This document shows, piece by piece, positions 18,346 to 26,387 of a stretch of DNA of 64,000 nucleotides; position 1 is the first letter of the stretch, and each line of letters begins with the position of its first letter. Source of the DNA: Streptomyces cyanogenus (lineage in GTDB: Bacteria > Actinomycetota > Actinomycetes > Streptomycetales > Streptomycetaceae); assembly GCF_017526105.1 (NCBI RefSeq), contig NZ_CP071839.1, forward strand, positions 806,001 to 870,000, in the 5' to 3' direction. The notes beneath the pieces were generated by a model. The model worked only from the letters and a program-made list of their open reading frames with translations. It searched no databases and was not told the origin of the DNA. The position numbers were made by a program, and so were the translations under genes.

Positions 18346-20064
18346 CTATGCACGGGGAAGCGGCACTCGCCAGCGCAACAGGGCCCCGCCGCCGTCGGGG
18401 GTGGACACATCGAGGTGCCCTCCCAGCTGTTCCGCCCGTTCCGCCATCGTGCGCAGACCGCCGCGCCGGACGTCGGGCGGGATGCCCGCACCGTTGTCCG
18501 AGACCGTCAGGGAGACGTCGCGGCCGTCGGTCGTCAGGACGACCTGTGCCCGGTCGGCGCGAGCATGCCGGGCGATGTCGGTGAGAGCCTCGGAGAGGAC
18601 GGCCACGACCTGGTCGGCGATCTCCTGCGGCACCTCCGTGTCGACGAGGCCTTCCATACGCACGCTGGGCGCGAATCCCAGCACCGCGCTCTCCTCGCCG
18701 ACCATACGCACCACGCGGGCTCGCAGGCCGGCGTCGGCTGTGCCCGCACGCGCTCGCAGCCCGAAGATGGCAGAGCGGATGATGCGGATGGTCTCGTCCA
18801 GATCGTCCACGGCCCGCAGCACGCGTTCGGCGGCCTCCGGGTGCTCGATGAACCGGCCGGCGCTCTGCAGGGTCATGCCGGTGGCGAAGAGCCGCTGGAT
18901 GGCCAGGTCGTGCAGGTCCCGGGCGATCCGGTCGCGGTCCTGGAGCACCGCGATCCGCTCGGCGTCCTTGCGGCGCTCGGCCAGTTCCATCGCTATGGCG
19001 GCCTGTGCGGCGAATCCCCCCAGCATCTCGGCCTCCTGCCCCGAGAACACCGCCCCGCCGGCTGCGCGGGCCACCAGCACGGCGCCTCGTACGCCTCCCT
19101 CCCCGGTGCCGATCGGGACCGCCACGGCGGGGCCGAGCCCGTGGAAGCGCGGAGGCTCAGGGCAGATCCGCCGGTCCTGATGCACATCGTCGCTGATGAC
19201 CGGAGCGGCAGCGGAGAAGGCGAGGCCCATCAGCGTCCCCGGGAGGGGCAGCACCAATCCCTGGTGCACCTGCGCGTCCACCCCCACGGCGATCTCCACC
19301 GTGAGGGAGTCGGTGCCCCCCACCGGCAGCGCCACCGCCGCCGATGCCGACCCCATGATCTCTCGGGCCCGTTCCGCGATGAGCCTCAGGGCCTCGGCGC
19401 GTTCGCTGCCGGACATCAGGCAGTGCGTGATCTCGGCATTCGCCCGCAGCCACCGCTCCCGCAGCCGGGACTCCTCGTACAGGCGGGCGTTGTCGATCGC
19501 CACGCCCGCCGCCACGGCCAGCGTGGACAGCACCGCCTCGTCCTCCTCGTCGAACTGCACACCGCCACGCTTCTCGGTCAGATAGAGGTTGCCGAAGACC
19601 TGGCCACGCACCCTGATCGGGACGCCGACGAAGGTGTTCATCGGGGGGTGGTGGGCCGGGAAGCCGTACGAGGCCGGGTGCTGGGAGATCTTCTCCAGCC
19701 GCAGCGGCTCCGGGTGCCGGATGACCTCGCCGAGGATGCCGTGCCCCTCCGGGAAGGGACCGATCTCGGCGATCTGCTCCTCGGTGACCCCGACGGTGTG
19801 GAAGGCCGCCAGGGTCGTGCCGCCGGGACCGATGACCCCCAGGGCGGCGTATTCCGCGTCGACCAGTACGGCGGCGGCCTCCACGATGGAGCGCAGCGCG
19901 TGTTCGAGCTCCAGTTCCCGGCCGACGGAGAGCACCGCCTCCAGCAGACTGTGCACCCTGTCCCGGGTGCCACGGGCCGCGTCGATCCGGGCCTGCAGCT
20001 CCTCCAGCAGCTCGTCGAGCTTCAGCTCCGGCAGTCGTACACGAGGCTCTTCCGGGTCCGCCAC
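18346..20064 (-). CDS. DosS/OsdK-like GAF-GAF sensor histidine kinase
   Basis: A 572-residue cytoplasmic kinase with the architecture of mycobacterial DosS/DosT: a coiled start, GAF-A (about 55-200), GAF-B (about 225-370), HisKA_3 dimerisation helix and ATPase domain. GAF-A contains FPAHHPPMNTFVGVPIRVRG and VFGNLYLTEK, the segment that in DosS surrounds the haem pocket, so an oxygen or redox sensor is likely. The phospho-acceptor box is DRDRIARDLHDLAIQRLF. The ATP domain keeps DNGAGI, but the N-box reads EALTDIARHA, with Asp where the family has Asn. GTG 20064 has GGAGGA upstream. No response regulator gene adjoins it. The CBS, PPOX and USP neighbours match dormancy-regulon gene sets. Confidence 0.9.
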   Translation of the reverse strand: MADPEEPRVRLPELKLDELLEELQARIDAARGTRDRVHSLLEAVLSVGRELELEHALRSIVEAAAVLVDAEYAALGVIGPGGTTLAAFHTVGVTEEQIAEIGPFPEGHGILGEVIRHPEPLRLEKISQHPASYGFPAHHPPMNTFVGVPIRVRGQVFGNLYLTEKRGGVQFDEEDEAVLSTLAVAAGVAIDNARLYEESRLRERWLRANAEITHCLMSGSERAEALRLIAERAREIMGSASAAVALPVGGTDSLTVEIAVGVDAQVHQGLVLPLPGTLMGLAFSAAAPVISDDVHQDRRICPEPPRFHGLGPAVAVPIGTGEGGVRGAVLVARAAGGAVFSGQEAEMLGGFAAQAAIAMELAERRKDAERIAVLQDRDRIARDLHDLAIQRLFATGMTLQSAGRFIEHPEAAERVLRAVDDLDETIRIIRSAIFGLRARAGTADAGLRARVVRMVGEESAVLGFAPSVRMEGLVDTEVPQEIADQVVAVLSEALTDIARHARADRAQVVLTTDGRDVSLTVSDNGAGIPPDVRRGGLRTMAERAEQLGGHLDVSTPDGGGALLRWRVPLPRA

Positions 20065-20151
20065 GACGCTCCTCCATGTCCCCTCGTACGCGAGTCCGGA
20101 CGGTCGCGGTCACGGCCCACGGTAATCATCCTCAGCGGGAAGGGCAGCACA

Positions 20152-20165
20152 GGGCCGGTCGGCCC
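20152..20165. promoter_or_regulatory. Dormancy-box-like palindrome, copy a
   Basis: GGGCC-GGTC-GGCCC, 87 bases from the kinase start and 90 bases before the small frame at 20256. It belongs to the set of six GGGNC-N4-GGCCC sites confined to divergent intergenic regions of the stress island. Its form resembles the DevR/OsdR dormancy box (GGGAC..GTCCC). Confidence 0.55.
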
Positions 20166-20255
20166 ACCCCCTGGGGGCCGACCGCACCTGCCCCGGGGCG
20201 TGGCTCCGTCCCAGGCTGGGAGGGTACGGAGTGCGCACAGCCGAGGAGGTGCCCC

Positions 20256-20354
20256 ATGGTCCGCCGTGTGTACGACGTCCAGGACGGCGACCGCGACCCG
20301 GCCGGCCTGCCCGGCGTCAGGGGCGCGACACGAGTGACGGCAGGTGACACGTGA
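20256..20354 (+). CDS. Possible small protein, 32 residues
   Basis: ATG 20256 follows GAGGAGGTG at 4 bases, one of the better ribosome-binding sites in the island, and a palindrome copy lies 90 bases upstream. The product (MVRRVYDVQDGDRDPAGLPG then RVTAGDT end) resembles nothing I know. It ends 60 bases before the PPOX gene and could be a leader or small stress peptide. The only support is the start signal, so it may be chance. Confidence 0.35.
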   Translation: MVRRVYDVQDGDRDPAGLPGVRGATRVTAGDT

Positions 20355-20414
20355 GCGGAGTGCGGGGCCGGTTCGTCCGTACACGGCCGACTTGCGGCGG
20401 AAGGAGGGCGCGTC

Positions 20415-20873
20415 ATGGCAGGCAGTGAGGTGCGCGCACGCCGGCGCATCGACCTCGACCACGCCGAGGCGCTGCGGTTGCTGGGCAGCGTGTCACTGGG
20501 AAGGATCGTCTTCACCCGGCAGGCCCTGCCCGCCGTCCGCCCGGTCAACCACGTCCTGGACCGCGGTGACATCGTCATCCTGACCCACGAGGGCACCGCT
20601 CTGGCCTCGCACGCCCAGCAGTCCGACGGCACGGGAGTCGTCGTCGCGTACGAGGCCGACGCCATCGATCCGGACACCCACCTCGGCTGGAGCGTCGTCG
20701 TCACCGGATACGCCCGGCCGGTGAGTGATCCGCTGGAACTGGCGGGGGTCCGTGCGCTGTTGCAGCCGTGGGCGCCGATGGAGGGCAGGGATCAGGCGGT
20801 GCGCATCCACCCCGAGCTGGTCACCGGTGTCCTGCTCACGGAGGCGGGCGGCCCGGGGGGAACCACTGACTGA
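20415..20873 (+). CDS. PPOX-fold flavin/cofactor-binding protein
   Basis: A 152-residue protein of the pyridoxamine-5'-phosphate-oxidase-like split-barrel family. Diagnostic segments are LGSVSLGRIVFTRQALPAVRPVNHVLD, the WSVVVTGYARPV strand and the C-terminal VRIHPELVTGVLL. Relatives bind FMN, F420 or haem and several belong to mycobacterial dormancy regulons. GAAGGAGGG precedes ATG 20415 by a normal distance. The same domain recurs C-terminally in two neighbouring XRE fusions. The cofactor is not predictable from the sequence. Confidence 0.85.
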   Translation: MAGSEVRARRRIDLDHAEALRLLGSVSLGRIVFTRQALPAVRPVNHVLDRGDIVILTHEGTALASHAQQSDGTGVVVAYEADAIDPDTHLGWSVVVTGYARPVSDPLELAGVRALLQPWAPMEGRDQAVRIHPELVTGVLLTEAGGPGGTTD

Positions 20874-20906
20874 CGCGCTCCCGGGCGCCTCGCCCGCACG
20901 GTGGGC

Positions 20907-21581
20907 TCACACAGTGATCCGGCGTCCCGTGACCATGCCCGGTTCGATCCGCAGCCACAACTCGCGGTCGCCGCCCGCCCATGGCTCGCTGTGTGCCTTC
21001 CCGGCGTACCGGCGCCGCTGCTCGGGGTCCGTCACCGCCCGGGCGATGCCCCGCACCACGACGCTCCACCCCCGGCTGAACGTGTCGTCGATCCGGTCGA
21101 CCTCGAAGGCCACCGGGTGGCCGTCCGCCAGGGCCGGTGTGGCGCCGGGCGCGGTCCGGAAGACGATCGCCCCGTCCACGAGGCTGTAGTTGACCGGCAC
21201 GATCTCCGGCCCCGCACTGGTGGCCACCGCCAGCCGCCCGACTCCGTGCGACCCCAGCAGGACCTGGCACTCGAGAGCGGTCAACTCGGTGAAGTGGGGA
21301 TCGCGCGCGGCGCGCCCGGGCCCGGGCGGGCCGTCGGCGGCGCCACCGGTCAGTTCGTTGACGGTGGTTTCCAGCACCTGGGCCAGCCGGTGCAGGACGG
21401 CAGGGCGGGGCGCGGCGCCGGGCTGCTCCTCCAGGTACCGCAGGTAGCCGACGGCCATGTCGGCTCGGGCGGCCGTCTGCCGCCGCGTCAGGCCGAGTCG
21501 GGCCCGCTGGGCGGCCAGCCGGCGGCCCAGGTCGCCCAGTGGCGCCTCCGCCGGCGCGGGTGCGCTCGTCGGTTCGGTCAT
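20907..21581 (-). CDS. XRE-type HTH fused to PPOX domain
   Basis: A 224-residue protein. Residues 16-75 are an XRE/Cro-type helix-turn-helix (LGDLGRRLAAQRARLGLTRR then QTAARADMAVGYLRYLEEQP), and residues 95-224 are a PPOX-like split barrel (LLGSHGVGRLAVATSAGPEI, WSVVVRGIARAV, RIEPGMVTGRRITV). The fusion suggests a redox- or flavin-responsive transcription factor. ATG 21581 sits 10 bases after AAGGAG; a GTG three codons earlier is too close to the site. It lies 21 bases downstream of the alcohol dehydrogenase gene on the same strand, so co-transcription is likely. A paralogue with an extra DUF1918 domain is at 28726. Confidence 0.86.
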   Translation of the reverse strand: MTEPTSAPAPAEAPLGDLGRRLAAQRARLGLTRRQTAARADMAVGYLRYLEEQPGAAPRPAVLHRLAQVLETTVNELTGGAADGPPGPGRAARDPHFTELTALECQVLLGSHGVGRLAVATSAGPEIVPVNYSLVDGAIVFRTAPGATPALADGHPVAFEVDRIDDTFSRGWSVVVRGIARAVTDPEQRRRYAGKAHSEPWAGGDRELWLRIEPGMVTGRRITV

Positions 21582-21602
21582 GGCCGTCACGCTCCTTGTC
21601 GT

Positions 21603-22673
21603 TCAGGCCGCGGGAACGGCCACTTCGGCGTGCTGTTTCTCGCCGAGTACCACCTTCAGCGCACCGGTCTCGCCGGCCTTGGAGAAGACGTCGTAGGCCT
21701 CTTCCATGTGGTCCAGCGGGAAGGTGTGGGTGACCAGCTGCCCGGTGGGCAGCCGGCCGGCGGCGGCCATCCGCAGCAGGGTCGGCGTGGAGTGGGTGTC
21801 CACCAGGCCCGTCGTGATGGTCACGTTCTTGATCCACAGGTCTTCGAGGTGCAGCGTGGCGGGCCTGCCGTGCACGCCGACGTTGGCGACACGGCCTCCG
21901 GGCCGGACCATGCGGGTGCACAGCTCGAAGCTCTCCGGCACGCCGACCGCCTCGATGACCACGTCCGCGCCGAGCCCGTCCGTCAGATCGGCGACCAGTT
22001 CTCCGGGAGCCTCGTGGGCGTCCGCGACCGCGTCGGCGCCGAGCCGGTGAGCGGCCTCCAGCCTGGCCGGGGCCAGATCCACGGCGATGATCCGCTGCGG
22101 GGAGAACATCCGGGCCGTGACGACGGCCGCGAGCCCGATGGGGCCGGCGCCGACGATGGCGACGGTGTCGCCCGGACGCACGTGTCCGTTGAGGACGCCG
22201 ACCTCGTAGGCGGTCGGGAAGATGTCCGCGAGCAGCACGGCGTCCTCGCTGCGCACGGCGGCGGGCAGCGGGTGGACGGAGAGGTCGGCGCAGGGGACAC
22301 GGACGTACTCGGCCTGGGTGCCGTCGACGAGGTGGCCGAGGATCCAGCCTCCGCCGCCCCGGCACTGGCCGTAACTGCCGTCCCGGCAGAACCGGCACCG
22401 CCCGCAGGAGGTGATGCAGGAGACCAGCACCCGGTCGCCGGGACGTACGGTGCGCACGTCACCGGCCACCTCGACGATCTCGCCGACCGCCTCGTGGCCC
22501 AGCACCGTGCCGGGACGCACCTCGGGCACGTCGCCCTTGAGGATGTGCAGGTCCGTTCCGCAGATCGTCACCGCGTCGACCTTGACGATCGCGTCGGTCG
22601 GTTCCTTGATGCCGGGGTCCGCGACGTCCTGCCAGGAGGCCTGACCGGGACCGTGGAAGACGAAGCCTTTCAT
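21603..22673 (-). CDS. Zinc-dependent alcohol dehydrogenase
   Basis: A 356-residue medium-chain dehydrogenase. Catalytic zinc ligands are in ICGTDLHI and LGHEAVGE; the structural zinc site is CGRCRFCRDGSYGQC; the NAD(P)-binding motif is VAIVGAGPIGLAAVVTARMF with Asp after the second strand (AVDLA), favouring NAD. It resembles the adhB/threonine-dehydrogenase-like enzymes of actinobacterial stress clusters. ATG 22673 gives the family start MKGFVFHGPGQ. Its promoter region has three palindrome copies. In hypoxia it could help reoxidise NADH, which is inference. The gene at 27182 is its paralogue. Confidence 0.9.
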   Translation of the reverse strand: MKGFVFHGPGQASWQDVADPGIKEPTDAIVKVDAVTICGTDLHILKGDVPEVRPGTVLGHEAVGEIVEVAGDVRTVRPGDRVLVSCITSCGRCRFCRDGSYGQCRGGGGWILGHLVDGTQAEYVRVPCADLSVHPLPAAVRSEDAVLLADIFPTAYEVGVLNGHVRPGDTVAIVGAGPIGLAAVVTARMFSPQRIIAVDLAPARLEAAHRLGADAVADAHEAPGELVADLTDGLGADVVIEAVGVPESFELCTRMVRPGGRVANVGVHGRPATLHLEDLWIKNVTITTGLVDTHSTPTLLRMAAAGRLPTGQLVTHTFPLDHMEEAYDVFSKAGETGALKVVLGEKQHAEVAVPAA

Positions 22674-22809
22674 CGCACTGTTCACCCAGTTTCGGTCTGC
22701 TGCGGGACCGGCGATCCGGCGCGTACGACGGGAACGCGGGCCGGGCCCCGGCACGGTGCCGGAAAAGCCCCGCACTCCCAGGCTGCGCGGTGCGCGGCAG
22801 GCTCCGCTT

Positions 22810-22823
22810 GGGCCGTCCGGCCC
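22810..22823. promoter_or_regulatory. Dormancy-box-like palindrome, copy b
   Basis: GGGCC-GTCC-GGCCC, 137 bases upstream of the alcohol dehydrogenase start on the minus strand. The arms are perfect inverted repeats of each other. Confidence 0.55.
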
Positions 22824-22873
22824 TTGTGCCCGGCCCGCAAGGGTCCCCGGTCGGCTCCCGACGGGGCTCTGCC

Positions 22874-22887
22874 GGGACCTATGGCCC
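22874..22887. promoter_or_regulatory. Dormancy-box-like palindrome, copy c
   Basis: GGGAC-CTAT-GGCCC, in the middle of the divergent region. Its left arm GGGAC is identical to the DevR/OsdR half-site. Confidence 0.58.
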
Positions 22888-22927
22888 CCCTCCGGCCGGG
22901 AAACCGGGCCCGGGACGGCCACCGGAG

Positions 22928-22941
22928 GGGTCTGTCGGCCC
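22928..22941. promoter_or_regulatory. Dormancy-box-like palindrome, copy d
   Basis: GGGTC-TGTC-GGCCC, ending 65 bases before the ATG of the Rv1733c-like gene, a typical distance for an activator site just upstream of a promoter. Confidence 0.58.
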
Positions 22942-23006
22942 CTGTGGTCGCGGGCCGGCCGGGGTCCACCGTCGTAGTAGTCACCACGACGAGGAGGTGT
23001 TCCGCT

Positions 23007-23579
23007 ATGGGCACCACACAGCGGCTGTGGCGGTGGCGGAGCAATCCGCTGCGGCGGCGCGAGGACGTCGTCGAGGCCTGGATGGTCCTGGTCGTCTGGA
23101 CACTCGCCCTCGTCGGCGGGGCCCTCGCCGGACTGGTGACGGCCGGCGCGGCCGAGGACCAGTACACGGAGCAGCGCACCCACCGGCACGCCGTCCGAGC
23201 GGTCCTCCTCGCCGACGCGCCGCACGGCGTCACGGCGGACTGGTCGCCGGACGGCCGCGTCCAGGGGCCGGTGCGCTGGACGGCTCCCGACGGCGCCTCC
23301 CGTACCGGGCACACGCTGGTCGCCGGTGGTCTGCGGGCCGGAGCCCGGGTGACCGTCTGGCAGGACGACCGGGGCCGTCTCGTGCTGTCACCGCCGACCG
23401 GCCGGGCCGAAGGGCACGTCGAAGCCGCTCTCTTCGGTGCGGCAGCGGCCCTCGCCGTCGCCGTTCCGGTCTTCGGGGCGGGCGCCGCCACCCGGGCGTG
23501 GCTCGACCGGCGCCGCCTGGCCCACTGGGATCAGGAGTGGGACCTCGTGGGACCGCAGTGGGGCCCGAGGACCGGCTGA
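23007..23579 (+). CDS. Rv1733c-like membrane protein
   Basis: A 190-residue protein with two predicted membrane segments, one near residues 25-48 (MVLVVWTLALVGGALAGLVT) and one near 138-160 (ALFGAAAALAVAVPVFGAGA), separated by an extracytoplasmic loop of about 90 residues. The layout, RRREDVVEAW start and WTAPDGASRTGHT loop match the Rv1733c family; Rv1733c itself is a DosR-regulon antigen of M. tuberculosis of unknown biochemical function. GAGGAGGT precedes ATG 23007 by 8 bases. Three palindrome copies lie upstream. Confidence 0.85.
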   Translation: MGTTQRLWRWRSNPLRRREDVVEAWMVLVVWTLALVGGALAGLVTAGAAEDQYTEQRTHRHAVRAVLLADAPHGVTADWSPDGRVQGPVRWTAPDGASRTGHTLVAGGLRAGARVTVWQDDRGRLVLSPPTGRAEGHVEAALFGAAAALAVAVPVFGAGAATRAWLDRRRLAHWDQEWDLVGPQWGPRTG

Positions 23580-23665
23580 GCGGGTTCCGAGGAGGGGCTG
23601 AGCAGGTCCCGGCCGAAACCGGGCGACGTTCAGGGACGAGTCACTGAACGAGTCGCCGTGCGGCC

Positions 23666-24571
23666 TCACGCGGGTTCCGGTACGACGGCCACCGGGCAGG
23701 CCGCGTGGTGGAGCACCCCGTGGGCGACGCGGCCGAGTTGGAGCCCGAAGTGGCCGTCGCGGCGCCGGGCGCCGACGACGAGCAGGTCGGCCTCACGGGA
23801 GACGGCCAGCAGGGCGTCCCGGGCGAAACCCTCGATCGTACGGCGCTCCACGTGCAGGCCGGCCGGAGCGGTCGCCAGCGCCTCCTCGACCAGTTCCGCG
23901 GCCTGCGCCTCCTGGATGTGGGCCGGTTCGCCGGTGATCAGCGGGTGTGCCCGGGGTTCGTGCACCGGGCGGCGCCAGGCCCGTACGGCCTCCAGCGTCG
24001 CTCGGCGCAGCAGGGCCTCCTCGACCGCGAAGCGTACGGCGGCCGAGCCGGCCGGCTTCCCGGCCACGCCCAGGACGATGCGACCGTGCGCCTGCGAGAC
24101 CCGGTGGTCGTGGCTTCCGCGCAGCACGATCACCGGGCAGTGCGCGTGCCCGGCCACCGTGCGGCTCACGGAGCCGAGCAGTGCCTCGGTCACACCGCTG
24201 CGGCCACGGCAGCCGAGGACCAGGGCGAGAGCACTGCGGCTCTCCCGGATCAGGCCGTACTCGGCTTCCTCGGGGAGGACGTCGGTGGTGACCTTCACGC
24301 CTGGCTGCCGGAGCCGGGCGCGCCGCTCCGCGGTCTCGACGACGTCCTCGGCCATCACTTCCTCCGAGGGCATGCCGAGGTCCTGGGCGATGGACGTGCC
24401 TTCGTAGCGCTCCCAGAGCGAGGCGTAGACCAGCCGGAGCGATGCCCCGCGCAGTGCTGCCTCGTCGGCGGCCCACTCCACGGCTCTCAGGCTCGGCTCC
24501 GAGCCGTCGACGCCCACGACGATCGGGAGGTCCACGAGCGCGCCGAAGGCCCGTGGGGGTGATGCGTTCAT
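23666..24571 (-). CDS. Tandem-domain universal stress protein
   Basis: A 301-residue protein with two UspA domains. Domain 1 starts PIVVGVDGSEPSLRAVEWAA and has the ATP loop GCRGRSGVTEALLGSVS (G-x2-G-x9-G-S). Domain 2 starts RIVLGVAGKPAGSAAVRFAV and has GARRRDGHFGLQLGRVAHGV, where the final Ser is replaced. Such proteins bind ATP and modulate stress survival. It is 25 bases downstream of another USP gene on the same strand and probably shares its promoter. Its second domain is very similar to that of the USP at 29872. Confidence 0.92.
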   Translation of the reverse strand: MNASPPRAFGALVDLPIVVGVDGSEPSLRAVEWAADEAALRGASLRLVYASLWERYEGTSIAQDLGMPSEEVMAEDVVETAERRARLRQPGVKVTTDVLPEEAEYGLIRESRSALALVLGCRGRSGVTEALLGSVSRTVAGHAHCPVIVLRGSHDHRVSQAHGRIVLGVAGKPAGSAAVRFAVEEALLRRATLEAVRAWRRPVHEPRAHPLITGEPAHIQEAQAAELVEEALATAPAGLHVERRTIEGFARDALLAVSREADLLVVGARRRDGHFGLQLGRVAHGVLHHAACPVAVVPEPA

Positions 24572-24596
24572 GGGTTGTCTCCTCGGGGGTGACTGC

Positions 24597-25502
24597 TCAG
24601 CTGTGCGCGACCACCGCGACGGGCGCGGCGATGTGGTGAAGCGCCGAGTGGGTGACGTGGCCGATGCGGGCCCCGAACGGGCCGGTGCGGATGCGACGGC
24701 CGACGACCACGAGGGAGGCGTCGCGGGAACCGTCGACGAGGACCTGCGCGGCGCCGCCGCATCGGACGGCCTCGATCACCTCGACGTCCGGGAACTTCTC
24801 CCGCCAGGGTCGCAGCACCTTGCCGAGGAGCGAGGCCTGCCCTCGGGCGAGCACATCGTGAAGTGCCGGGTCCGCTGTGAAGCCGTGGAAGGAGGCCGGT
24901 GGCGCCGGCCAGGCGTGAACGGCCCGCAGGGCGGCGCTACGGCGAGCGGCGGCGTCGAAGGCGAACTCCAGCAGTGTGTCGTCCGGTTGATCGATGTCGA
25001 GGCCGAGCACGACGGGACGGAAGGGCGCCGCAGCGGAGGGCACCCCCGCCGGGTCCATCCGGTGCTCGTCAGCAGCCTGCTCGCCCGCACGCACCAGCAC
25101 CACCGGGCGCTCGGCGCGGGCCACGACGCCCAGGCTGACCGAGCCCACCATGAAGCCGCTGAGCCCGCCGAGGCCCCGCGAACCCAGTACGAGCAGCTCG
25201 GCGAGGCCCGCCGCCTCGCACAGGACGTCGGCCGCGGTCCCGGTGAGCTGCTCTGTCGTCACCTCGATGCCCGGGTGGCGAAGCCGGATGCCGTCCGCGG
25301 CCTCGCGCGCCGACCGCTCGGCCCACAGCCGGTAGTCGTCGAGGTCCAGCAGCGGGGTCCGGGCCACGTAGCGGGGCATCGGCTCCTGCACGTGCACGAT
25401 CTTCAGGGGCAGACCGCGGAGCAGCGCTTCGCGCGCCGCCCACTCGGCTGCGGCCCGGCTCTCGGGTGAGTCGTCGAGGCCCACGGTGACGGTCCGGGAC
25501 AT
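24597..25502 (-). CDS. Tandem-domain universal stress protein
   Basis: A 301-residue two-domain USP. Domain 1 (RTVTVGLDDSPESRAAAEWA) has the ATP loop GSRGLGGLSGFMVGSVSLGV; domain 2 (RPVVLGLDIDQPDDTLLEFA) ends with GRRIRTGPFGARIGHVTHSALHH. ATG 25502 is chosen because GGAGG lies 8 bases upstream; an earlier GTG overlaps that site. Palindrome copy e lies 65 bases upstream of the ATG. First gene of a USP pair reading leftwards, divergent from the CBS-BON gene. Confidence 0.92.
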   Translation of the reverse strand: MSRTVTVGLDDSPESRAAAEWAAREALLRGLPLKIVHVQEPMPRYVARTPLLDLDDYRLWAERSAREAADGIRLRHPGIEVTTEQLTGTAADVLCEAAGLAELLVLGSRGLGGLSGFMVGSVSLGVVARAERPVVLVRAGEQAADEHRMDPAGVPSAAAPFRPVVLGLDIDQPDDTLLEFAFDAAARRSAALRAVHAWPAPPASFHGFTADPALHDVLARGQASLLGKVLRPWREKFPDVEVIEAVRCGGAAQVLVDGSRDASLVVVGRRIRTGPFGARIGHVTHSALHHIAAPVAVVAHS

Positions 25503-25567
25503 GCTCTGCACCTCCCCGGTGCGTAGTTCCTGGTATCAGGGTGGCCGCCCGGCGCCTTGGGGAGCAG

Positions 25568-25581
25568 GGGCCATACGGCCC
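25568..25581. promoter_or_regulatory. Dormancy-box-like palindrome, copy e
   Basis: GGGCC-ATAC-GGCCC, 65 bases upstream of the USP start on the minus strand. It pairs with copy f, 66 bases away, in the 216-base divergent interval. Confidence 0.6.
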
Positions 25582-25633
25582 GGTCGCGGACCGACCGACC
25601 CTCCGCGAGGCGTTGCCGGAGGGCCCGTGCCCG

Positions 25634-25647
25634 GGGCCGGACGGCCC
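25634..25647. promoter_or_regulatory. Dormancy-box-like palindrome, copy f
   Basis: GGGCC-GGAC-GGCCC, ending 71 bases before the start of the CBS-BON gene at 25719, about the same distance that copy d keeps from the Rv1733c-like gene. Confidence 0.6.
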
Positions 25648-25718
25648 TGGCCCGCCACCGCCCGGACGACACACGCTGGGAGGAGCCCGATGTCCCGGCA
25701 AGGCCCTACGGAGTCACC

Positions 25719-26387
25719 ATGTACGGCACCCCGCGCACGGTCAGCGATGTCATGACCCAGACGGTCGCCGCCGTCGGCCCACGGGCTCCCTTCAAAGAGA
25801 TCGTGCAGCTGATGCAGGACTGGCAGATCAGCGCCCTGCCCGTCATCGAGGGCGAGGGCAGGGTGGTCGGCGTCGTCTCGGAGGCCGACCTGCTGCCCAA
25901 GGAGGAACTCCGGGACGACCCCGACGTGAGCTGCCTGCAGGTCCGTCGGCCGGTCGACGTGGCGAAGGCCGGTGCCCTCACCGCCGGAGAGCTGATGACG
26001 TCCCCCGCCGTCACGGTCCGGGCGAGCGCCACGCTCGCCGAAGCCGCGCGCATCATGGCGCGCCAGGGAATCAAGAGGCTGCCGGTCGTGGACGACGCCG
26101 GCCTGCTGGCGGGCATCGTCAGCCGTACCGACCTGCTCAAGATCTTCCTGCGCGGGGACGCGGAGATCGCCGAGGAGGTCCGGCGCGAGATCGCCTCGCA
26201 CCTCTTCCCTCCGTCGTCGTCGGCCGTGCAGGTGAAGGTGGAGGACGGCGTGGTGACGCTCACCGGCCGGATCCACGACACGGCCCTCGTTCCCACCACC
26301 GCGCGCCTGGTCAGGTCCGTCGAAGGGGTCGTGGACGTGGAGTTCGACCTGGCTCACGAGGGCGGTCCGCAGGGGCGGGAGGGCTGA
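25719..26387 (+). CDS. CBS-pair plus BON domain protein (second copy)
   Basis: A 222-residue paralogue of the protein at 17392, with CBS 1 (VSDVMTQTVAAVG to GVVSEADLLPKEE), CBS 2 (AGELMTSPAVTV to GIVSRTDLLKIFL) and a BON domain (VQVKVEDGVVTLTGRIHDTA). Both copies share the rare order CBS-CBS-BON and near-identical motif edges. ATG 25719 has GGAG upstream. Expected to bind adenine nucleotides and to act in energy or redox sensing; the BON part may touch membrane or DNA partners. Confidence 0.9.
   Translation: MYGTPRTVSDVMTQTVAAVGPRAPFKEIVQLMQDWQISALPVIEGEGRVVGVVSEADLLPKEELRDDPDVSCLQVRRPVDVAKAGALTAGELMTSPAVTVRASATLAEAARIMARQGIKRLPVVDDAGLLAGIVSRTDLLKIFLRGDAEIAEEVRREIASHLFPPSSSAVQVKVEDGVVTLTGRIHDTALVPTTARLVRSVEGVVDVEFDLAHEGGPQGREG

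Larger units (their letters stand above)
20065..20414. other. Divergent promoter region of kinase and PPOX genes
   Basis: This 350-base interval between divergent genes contains one exact copy of the island palindrome (20152) and a possible 32-codon frame with a strong ribosome-binding site (20256). GGGGGCCGACCG at about 20174 is a partial extra half-site. No terminator is visible. Confidence 0.6.
22674..23006. other. Divergent promoter region with three palindromes
   Basis: This 333-base interval between the alcohol dehydrogenase and the Rv1733c-like gene contains palindrome copies at 22810, 22874 and 22928, spaced 64 and 54 bases apart. No gene is seen. The density of sites suggests cooperative binding and strong regulation of both flanking genes. 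Confidence 0.65.
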
